This document shows, one piece after another, positions 1 through 5,631 of a DNA stretch of 12,287 nucleotides. The stretch spans positions 1 to 12,287 of the forward strand of contig NZ_CAMIHH010000096.1 of the NCBI RefSeq assembly GCF_946220915.1, in the 5' to 3' direction. A program made the position numbers and the translations under genes. The stretch's first letter is position 1. Each line of letters begins with the position of its first letter. A model generated the notes under the pieces. It was not told the origin of the DNA. It did no database searches and worked only from the letters and a program-made list of their open reading frames with translations. Source of the stretch: an uncultured Flavobacterium sp. Lineage in GTDB: Bacteria > Bacteroidota > Bacteroidia > Flavobacteriales > Flavobacteriaceae.

Positions 1-40
1 TTGTACATCAGAACCAAATTTACAGAGCCTACTCAGCTTA

Positions 41-90
41 GCTCCGGAGGAGCGGATATTTATAGCTATAAATATATCGCCCCGCTGGGT
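41..90. repeat. Convergent pair of hairpin motifs, repeat copy 1
   Basis: A plus-strand motif has a 5-bp stem around GGA (gctcc-gga-ggagc, 41-53), then cgg and atatttatag (56-65). A minus-strand motif reads acccagcggggcg, then atatatttatag (complement of 66-90). Both end in the same tail, and the two tails meet to form a perfect 20-bp palindrome, atatttatagctataaatat (56-75). The layout is short imperfect hairpin, AT-rich tail, and the mirror image. The minus-strand hairpin stem is weak (ccc/ggg around agc). This resembles paired REP sequences. That is an inference from form only. Confidence 0.8.
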
Positions 91-149
91 CTACTAATAT
101 GCTGAACGTTTGTACATCAGAACCAAATTTACAGAGCCTACTCAGCTTA

Positions 150-199
150 GCTCCGGAGGAGCGGATATTTATAGCTATAAATATATCGCCCCGCTGGGT
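150..199. repeat. Convergent pair of hairpin motifs, repeat copy 2
   Basis: This is an exact second copy of the structure at 41-90. The stem gctcc-gga-ggagc is at 150-162, the 20-bp palindrome at 165-184, and the opposing acccagcgggg motif on the minus strand ends at 199. Confidence 0.8.
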
Positions 200-258
200 C
201 TACTAATATGCTGAACGTTTGTACATCAGAACCAAATTTACAGAGCCTACTCAGCTTA

Positions 259-284
259 GCTCCGGAGGAGCGGTATATTTATAG
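259..284 (+). repeat. Single hairpin motif, truncated repeat copy 3
   Basis: The plus-strand motif gctccggaggagcgg is followed by tatatttatag, but the opposing minus-strand partner is missing. The array breaks here, next to the palindrome centre. This is what loss of the second motif, or expansion of the array from this edge, would leave. Confidence 0.75.
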
Positions 285-309
285 CCAAAATTATCCGCGA
301 CCATCTAAA

Positions 310-330
310 GCTCCGGAGTAGCGGTATATT
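310..330 (+). repeat. Degenerate fourth hairpin motif beside the mfd stop
   Basis: The sequence gctccggagtagcggtatat matches the motif at 259 except for one stem base (gga-gtagc in place of gga-ggagc) and a decayed tail. It lies outside the 109-bp period, 6 bp from the mfd stop codon at 337-339. Transcripts leaving mfd on the minus strand would pass through its inner palindrome ctccggag, but no T-tract follows, so terminator activity is unproven. Confidence 0.65.
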
Positions 331-336
331 AAAAAT

Positions 337-3300
337 TTATTCCTCAAACACCATCTCCAGCAACTCCAATGCCTTCTTCAACGATTTCACATTCTCAAAC
401 GTCAACAATAATCGCAAACCGTTCTTCGTCTGCTTTTCTTTCATTTTGGATAGGGTAGGGAACTGCTGCACGAACTTCAATACTTTTCGGAAGGATGCCG
501 ACTGGTAGTAGTCGCTCTGCTGGTCGCCCACAAAATAGCCTACCATTTTGCCCTGCTTGAGCACCAGTTTTTCGAGGCCCATTTTGGTAGCTGTCCACTT
601 GATGCGCATACTGGTAAGCAGTGCCTGTGCTTGTTTTGGCAATGGCCCGAAACGGTCTATGAGCTTTTGTTCGAAAGCGATCAGCCCGGCTTCGTCTTTA
701 ATGGTGCCGAGGTCGTTGTACAGGTTGAGCCTTTCCGTAATGTTGTTGATGTATTCGTCGGGGAACAGCAGCTCAAAATCGGTATCGATCTGCAGGTCCT
801 TTACATATTCCTTTTCGGTCGTATCGTCGCCATCGTCGTACAGGTCTTTGAACTCATTTTCCTTGAGCTCCTCAATGGCTTCATTCATGATCTTCTGGTA
901 AGTTTCAAACCCTATCTCGTTGATGAATCCGCTTTGTTCGCCGCCCAACAGGTCACCCGCACCGCGTATCTCAAGGTCCTTCATGGCAATGTTGAAACCG
1001 CTGCCCAGCTCGCTAAACTGCTCCAGCGCCTGTATGCGTTTGCGGGCATCTTCGGTCATGGCACTATACGGTGGCGCGATGAAGTAGCAGAACGCTTTCT
1101 TGTTGCTCCGGCCCACGCGCCCGCGCATCTGGTGCAGGTCGGACAGCCCGAAATTGTTCGCATTGTTTATGAATATGGTGTTCGCATTCGGTACGTCCAG
1201 CCCGCTCTCGATAATCGTGGTCGCTACAAGCACATCGAAGTCGCCTTCCATAAAGGCAAGCATCAGTTCTTCAAGTTTTTTGCCGTCCATTTGCCCATGG
1301 CCTACGCCTACTTTAGCGCCGGGTACGAGGCGTTGTATCATTCCTGCCACTTCCTTGATGTTCTCAATGCGGTTGTGGATGAAGAATACCTGCCCGCCAC
1401 GCTGTATCTCATAAGATATTGCATCGCGGATGACTTCTTCATTAAAGCCCACCACCTGGCTTTCTATAGGGTAGCGGTTGGGCGGCGGCGTGGTAATTAC
1501 CGAAAGGTCGCGTGCCGCCATGAGCGAGAATTGCAGCGTACGCGGTATTGGGGTAGCTGTCAGTGTAAGGGTGTCTACATTCGCGGCTATGGTCTTTAGC
1601 TTGTCTTTTACGTTTACGCCAAATTTCTGTTCCTCGTCTACTATCAATAGCCCAAGGTCTTTAAACTTAATCCCTTTACCCACCAGTTGGTGTGTGCCTA
1701 TCAGGATATCCAGCTTGCCGTCTTCCAACTGCTTCAGGGTGTCGGCTTTTTGCTTTGCAGTGCGAAAACGGTTCAGGTAGCCTATGCTTACCGGCATGTC
1801 TTTAAGCCTTTCGCTAAAAGTACGGTAATGCTGGTAGGCGAGTATGGTTGTAGGAACAAGGATAGCCACCTGCTTGCCATTGTCTACAGCTTTAAAAGCA
1901 GCGCGTATGGCGACCTCCGTCTTTCCAAAGCCCACATCGCCGCATACCAGGCGGTCCATTGGCCGCTCGCTTTCCATATCGGCCTTCACGTCGCGTGTTG
2001 CTGTGATCTGGTCGGGTGTGTCCTCATAAATAAAAGACGATTCCAGCTCTGCCTGCAAATAACTGTCCGGCGCATATTGGAAACCTTTTTCCAGCCTGCG
2101 TTTGGCATAAAGCTGTATCAGGTTGAATGCAATGTGCTTAACGCGTGCCTTGGTCTTTTGCTTAAGAGCCTTCCATGCGCCCGAACCGAGTTTGTATATC
2201 TTGGGCGGTGCGCCGTCCTTACCGTTATATTTGGATATTTTATGGAGCGAATGGATGCTAACGTATACAATGTCGTTATCGGCATATACCAGCTTGATGG
2301 CTTCCTGTGTCCTGCCTTCGACCTGTATTTTTTGCAACCCGCCAAATTTGCCAATGCCATGGTCAATGTGGGTTACATAATCGCCAACAGACAGTGAATT
2401 TAGTTCCTTAAGCGTAATCGTCTGCTTTTTTGAATAGCCATTTTTGATGCTGAACTTATGGTAACGCTCAAATATCTGGTGGTCGGTATAGCATGCAATC
2501 ATATTCTCCTCATCCACAAAACCTTCATAAATAGGAAAAACGATGGTTTTGTACTGCTTGCGGGTACTTTCATGGTTGGCTTCGTCCAGGCTTTCGAAAA
2601 TATCATCAAAACGTTTGGCCTGTGCTTCATTCGAGCAGAAAAGGTAATTTTTATAACCGTTATGGTGGTTTTCGTGCAGGTTAGTCAACAGCAGTTCAAA
2701 TTGCTTATTGAATGATGGCTGCGGCTGTATGTGGAAATCAAATGCCTGGCTTATTTTAAAAGTTGGCCGGTTGCCCAGTTCCACTATGGTAAAGTCGAGG
2801 GCTTTTTTTAGGAACGACTGCTGGTTGAGGAATAGTTCTTCGGGGGATGCGCGCTTAAGATCTGAGGATAGTTTGGCGAAAGCTTCGTTGGCTTTGCCAA
2901 AAAGGAGGTCCAGTTGTGCCAGCGATGCCTCGGAGTCCTTAATAAATAATACCGTTTTTTCGCTTATGTATTCCAGGAAGCTTTCCCGCTTTTCCTGCAT
3001 GAACTTATTTTCTAAGTTCGGGATCACTATAATTTTTTTCTGCTTCTCTAACGAAAGCTGCGACGCTACATCAAAGGTACGGATGCTGTCTACCTCGTTG
3101 CCAAAGAATTCTATGCGGTAAGGGTTGTCATTCGAAAACGAAAATACGTCCACAATGCCCCCACGTACCGAGAACTCGCCAGGTTCTGAAACAAAGTCCA
3201 CCCGGCGGAACTCATATTCAAACAGCACTTCGTTAATAAAGTCGATGGATACCAGTTCGCCGGTAGCAATTTTCAGCGTATTTTTTTCGAGTTCCTTACG

Positions 3301-3699
3301 GGTCACCACTTTTTCGAACAACGCCTCGGCGTACGATACGATAATGGCCGGTTTTTTGCGCGAGTTGATGCGGTTGAGTACCTCGGCACGCAACAGTATG
3401 TTGGCATTGTCGGTTTCCTCGATCTGGTACGGGCGGCGGTAGGATCCGGGATAAAACAGCACGTCCTGGTCGCCAATGAGCTGCTCCAGGTCGTTAAGGT
3501 AATAGGCAGCCTCTTCCTTATCTTTAAGGATAAGGAGGAATGGCAGTTCGCTCTGCCGGAACAGCGGGTCGATTACAAAAGAAAGCGAAGAGCCTATAAG
3601 GCCCTTTACCTGCAGCTTGTTTTCCGGCTTTGTCAGGGCATCTGCAATTTGCCTTACTTTGGGCGACTGCCCGTATTTCTCTAAAAATCCAGGTTTCAA
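337..3699 (-). CDS. mfd: Transcription-repair coupling factor Mfd
   Basis: Mfd is an ATP-dependent DNA translocase that dislodges RNA polymerase stalled at lesions and recruits UvrA. The 1120 residues fit the family's full length. The N-terminal third is the UvrB-like region (YPGSYRRPYQIEETDNAN, about 83-100, and SEPGEFSVRGGIVDVF, about 171-186). The RNA polymerase-interacting CarD-like domain spans about 431-500 (VGDYVTHIDHGIGKFGG). Helicase motifs follow: Walker A GDVGFGKT at 587-594, DEEQ at 688-691, TATPIPRT at 714-721 and QMRGRVGRS at 857-865. The RGAGDLLGGEQSG motif is at 912-924 and the TRCF C-terminal domain at about 970-1070. The start is TTG: codons upstream in this frame reach a stop without any ATG or GTG. 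That TTG overlaps the TGA of the lipoprotein gene (ATTGA), so translational coupling is likely. The nearest upstream promoter candidate is the one before the lipoprotein gene. No lesion or frameshift is visible. Confidence 0.98.
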   Translation of the reverse strand: MKPGFLEKYGQSPKVRQIADALTKPENKLQVKGLIGSSLSFVIDPLFRQSELPFLLILKDKEEAAYYLNDLEQLIGDQDVLFYPGSYRRPYQIEETDNANILLRAEVLNRINSRKKPAIIVSYAEALFEKVVTRKELEKNTLKIATGELVSIDFINEVLFEYEFRRVDFVSEPGEFSVRGGIVDVFSFSNDNPYRIEFFGNEVDSIRTFDVASQLSLEKQKKIIVIPNLENKFMQEKRESFLEYISEKTVLFIKDSEASLAQLDLLFGKANEAFAKLSSDLKRASPEELFLNQQSFLKKALDFTIVELGNRPTFKISQAFDFHIQPQPSFNKQFELLLTNLHENHHNGYKNYLFCSNEAQAKRFDDIFESLDEANHESTRKQYKTIVFPIYEGFVDEENMIACYTDHQIFERYHKFSIKNGYSKKQTITLKELNSLSVGDYVTHIDHGIGKFGGLQKIQVEGRTQEAIKLVYADNDIVYVSIHSLHKISKYNGKDGAPPKIYKLGSGAWKALKQKTKARVKHIAFNLIQLYAKRRLEKGFQYAPDSYLQAELESSFIYEDTPDQITATRDVKADMESERPMDRLVCGDVGFGKTEVAIRAAFKAVDNGKQVAILVPTTILAYQHYRTFSERLKDMPVSIGYLNRFRTAKQKADTLKQLEDGKLDILIGTHQLVGKGIKFKDLGLLIVDEEQKFGVNVKDKLKTIAANVDTLTLTATPIPRTLQFSLMAARDLSVITTPPPNRYPIESQVVGFNEEVIRDAISYEIQRGGQVFFIHNRIENIKEVAGMIQRLVPGAKVGVGHGQMDGKKLEELMLAFMEGDFDVLVATTIIESGLDVPNANTIFINNANNFGLSDLHQMRGRVGRSNKKAFCYFIAPPYSAMTEDARKRIQALEQFSELGSGFNIAMKDLEIRGAGDLLGGEQSGFINEIGFETYQKIMNEAIEELKENEFKDLYDDGDDTTEKEYVKDLQIDTDFELLFPDEYINNITERLNLYNDLGTIKDEAGLIAFEQKLIDRFGPLPKQAQALLTSMRIKWTATKMGLEKLVLKQGKMVGYFVGDQQSDYYQSASFRKVLKFVQQFPTLSKMKEKQTKNGLRLLLTFENVKSLKKALELLEMVFEE

Positions 3700-4367
3700 T
3701 TCTTCAGTTTTAAAAGTCCGCTGCGGCGCAGCTTATTGTCGGGTGGGCTTTGCCGGCTTTGTGGTGCGGCGCTTGCAGGGGGTTGTGGCTGGGCATCTGG
3801 GTTGGCAAGGCGCACGGTATCCAGCGCGCGCAGCATCTCATCTTCGCCTATTTCTTTGGGTATCTCTTTAATGCGGATCATTTCATCAAACTGGTTGAAG
3901 ATGGATGCCGCCTCATAATTGATGCTTCCCATTATCTCAAACACTTTTTTGGGCGATACCGGGTCTACGCTTACAAAGGTATGCAGCGATTTAATCTTGG
4001 TTACCAATACATCAAAACGGCTGGCAACCTGCGGCTTGCGAAAAGCAGTAGGAATGGTATTGCGCGCCAGCTCGGCTTTTCTAACCAGGTCTTTGGTCTT
4101 TTGGCGATAGGTGCCCAGGTCCCCGGCAGGTTTTTGCACCAGTTCGCTTTTAAGCTGTTCCCATTCGCCCCAGTTGCCCATCTGCTGCTGCACTTTGCCG
4201 GTAGGCACAGGTATTGTAAACTTCCAGTTTTTGGCAAGGGCTTTAACTATCGAATCATTTTGCTTTTCAATTTTCTTAGTTTCGGCTGCCCGGTCGCGCT
4301 GCTCATCTTCGCATGACAAAATTGTTGCAGAGAACAGGAGTACCAATAGTATCTTAATGTATTTCAT
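3696..4367 (-). CDS. Predicted lipoprotein of unknown function, upstream of mfd
   Basis: I do not recognise a family. The 223 residues begin with a lipoprotein signal peptide: Lys2 and Lys5, a hydrophobic run, and a lipobox ILSC with Cys19. The acidic CEDEQ just after Cys19 resembles the charged stretch that sends lipoproteins to the outer surface in some Bacteroidota; surface location is an inference. The mature part is charged and helical-looking, with NWGEWEQLKSEL (65-76) and a helix-rich middle. The tail (about 189-210) is rich in Pro, Ala, Gln and Ser and ends in a basic segment (RRSGLLKLKN). Its TGA overlaps the TTG start of mfd, so the two genes are probably co-transcribed. That does not prove a shared role, since a lipoprotein cannot meet Mfd in the cytoplasm. 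The ATG at 4365-4367 is chosen because the signal peptide starts there. Confidence 0.85.
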   Translation of the reverse strand: MKYIKILLVLLFSATILSCEDEQRDRAAETKKIEKQNDSIVKALAKNWKFTIPVPTGKVQQQMGNWGEWEQLKSELVQKPAGDLGTYRQKTKDLVRKAELARNTIPTAFRKPQVASRFDVLVTKIKSLHTFVSVDPVSPKKVFEIMGSINYEAASIFNQFDEMIRIKEIPKEIGEDEMLRALDTVRLANPDAQPQPPASAAPQSRQSPPDNKLRRSGLLKLKN

Positions 4368-4384
4368 TTTCTTTCAGTTGAAGG

Positions 4385-4392
4385 CAAATTTA
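4385..4392 (-). promoter_or_regulatory. Putative -7 promoter element for the lipoprotein-mfd operon
   Basis: The minus strand reads TAAATTTG, an exact match to the Bacteroidota -7 form TAnnTTTG. It lies 17 bp before the ATG at 4367, which would give a leader of about 10 nt. No good TTG -33 box is seen at the usual spacing; a CAA at 4405-4407 (plus strand) is too close. Confidence 0.45.
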
Positions 4393-4588
4393 CAAATGTT
4401 AGGCCAATGCTGCCACCATGTTTTAAATTTCTTTAGTATTAGGAGTGTCCGTTCTTTATGGGAGGGCAAATGGCAGGAGAGCATTTATAATTAAATATAA
4501 TGCGTTTATGTGCTATTTAAAATCACAATCTTTTAAAAAAATGTTAGAACAGCGTTATGAAAGAATAAATTTCGTAATTCGAAACCGT

Positions 4589-4596
4589 TATATTTG
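4589..4596 (+). promoter_or_regulatory. Putative -7 promoter element for the threonine dehydrogenase gene
   Basis: TATATTTG matches TAnnTTTG exactly and ends 19 bp before the ATG at 4616. Only a weak -33 candidate (TTTCG, 4570-4574) is upstream. The position supports the short start at 4616 over the longer open frame beginning at 4445, most of which would be untranscribed. Confidence 0.55.
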
Positions 4597-4615
4597 CACT
4601 GCATATGAATACACA

Positions 4616-5572
4616 ATGGCAAAAATACTCATCATAGGGGCCTGCGGGCAGATAGGCACTGAACTGACAAAAAAATTAAGGAGCATTTACGGGGATGAAG
4701 AAGTCATAGCTTCAGACGTTCGTAAGGGCGATCCCGAATTTGTGGCTTCCGGGCCTTTTGAGGTGGTAAATGCCCTCGACTTTAACCAGGTGCAGGCCGT
4801 GATCGAGCAACACGGTGTTGAAGATGTTTACCTGATGGCAGCACTTCTTTCGGCAACGGCTGAAAAGAACCCGGCCTTCGCCTGGGACCTGAATATGAAC
4901 TCCCTGTTCCACGTGCTGAATTTAGCCAGGGCAGGAAAGATCAAAAAGATATTCTGGCCTTCGAGTATTGCGGTATTCGGGCCTACTACGCCCAAACAGC
5001 AAACGCCGCAATATACTGTAATGGAACCGTCTACCGTTTACGGTATATCCAAGCAATCGGGCGAGCGCTGGGGCGAGTACTACCACAATATTTATGGTGT
5101 AGACATTCGAAGCATCCGTTATCCCGGGCTTATCAGCTGGTCCACCCTTCCCGGGGGCGGCACGACCGATTATGCCGTAGACATTTACCACAAGGCATTG
5201 AGCGACGGAAAGTATACATGCTTTCTTAGTGCCGAAACCCGCCTGCCCATGATGTACATGGACGATGCCATTCGCGCTACGGTAGAGATCATGCAGGCAC
5301 CGGCAGAAAACCTTAAGATACGCTCATCCTATAATCTTTCGGCCATGGATTTCACGCCGGAGGAGATAACCGAATCCATCAAAAAGCACATTCCGGATTT
5401 TACCATTGGTTACGAGCCTGATTTCCGCCAAAAAATAGCCGACAGCTGGCCGCAGAGCATTGACGACAGCCGGGCAAGGCAGGATTGGGGCTGGAAGCAC
5501 GATTTTGACCTGGATGCCATGACAGCCGATATGCTGGAACACCTTTCTGCCGGCAACAAAACTTCATTGTAA
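4616..5572 (+). CDS. tdh: L-threonine 3-dehydrogenase, SDR (epimerase-like) type
   Basis: This 318-residue extended short-chain dehydrogenase has the NAD-binding motif GACGQIG at 8-14, the catalytic SS at 116-117 and YxxxK at Y142/K146. The segment YPGLISWSTLPGGGTTDYAV (169-188) is the feature that separates SDR-type threonine dehydrogenases from sugar epimerases. It should oxidise L-threonine with NAD+ to 2-amino-3-ketobutyrate in the cytoplasm, which 2-amino-3-ketobutyrate CoA ligase then splits to glycine and acetyl-CoA. That partner gene is not in this window. The start MAKILIIGACGQIG is chosen because it sits at the usual distance before the nucleotide motif and 19 bp behind a -7 element. 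The open frame continues upstream to 4445, but that part is AT-rich and unlike the family. The neighbouring lipoprotein gene is divergent. If not threonine dehydrogenase, it is a related NAD-dependent epimerase/dehydratase. Confidence 0.88.
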   Translation: MAKILIIGACGQIGTELTKKLRSIYGDEEVIASDVRKGDPEFVASGPFEVVNALDFNQVQAVIEQHGVEDVYLMAALLSATAEKNPAFAWDLNMNSLFHVLNLARAGKIKKIFWPSSIAVFGPTTPKQQTPQYTVMEPSTVYGISKQSGERWGEYYHNIYGVDIRSIRYPGLISWSTLPGGGTTDYAVDIYHKALSDGKYTCFLSAETRLPMMYMDDAIRATVEIMQAPAENLKIRSSYNLSAMDFTPEEITESIKKHIPDFTIGYEPDFRQKIADSWPQSIDDSRARQDWGWKHDFDLDAMTADMLEHLSAGNKTSL

Positions 5573-5631
5573 AGCTGAAAAACAATAGGCTGTAAAAACT
5601 TTTTTATCTTTATCGAAACTTTTCTCATAAG

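Larger units (their letters stand above)
1..284. repeat. 109-bp tandem repeat array (2 full copies + partial third)
   Basis: Copies begin at 1, 110 and 219 with ttgtacatcagaacc. Copies 1 (1-109) and 2 (110-218) read as identical. The third matches for its first 55 bases (219-273), gains one T at 274, keeps atatttatag to 284 and then diverges. The window opens exactly at a unit boundary, so the array may continue to the left. I see no ORF, tRNA or rRNA in it. There are no variable spacers, so it is not CRISPR. The identity of the copies implies recent duplication or homogenisation. It lies directly downstream of mfd. Function is unknown; it could be a REP/BIME-like element or a transcription-end structure. 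Confidence 0.95.

Noticed and set aside
1..284. CRISPR array
   Set aside because: The whole 109-bp unit repeats without unique spacers, and the unit is far longer than CRISPR repeats.
1..330. IS element or MITE end
   Set aside because: There is no transposase frame, no target-site duplication can be seen, and the termini of a discrete element cannot be defined because the array leaves the window.
631..1599. 322-codon open frame on the plus strand inside mfd
   Set aside because: It lies antisense to the conserved helicase and C-terminal part of mfd, its peptide resembles no family, and long antisense frames are expected from the codon bias of the true gene.
4445..4615. 57-codon N-terminal extension of the threonine dehydrogenase frame
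   Set aside because: The extension is AT-rich, unlike the family, and would start upstream of the -7 element at 4589-4596. MAKILIIGACGQIG is the normal N-terminus.
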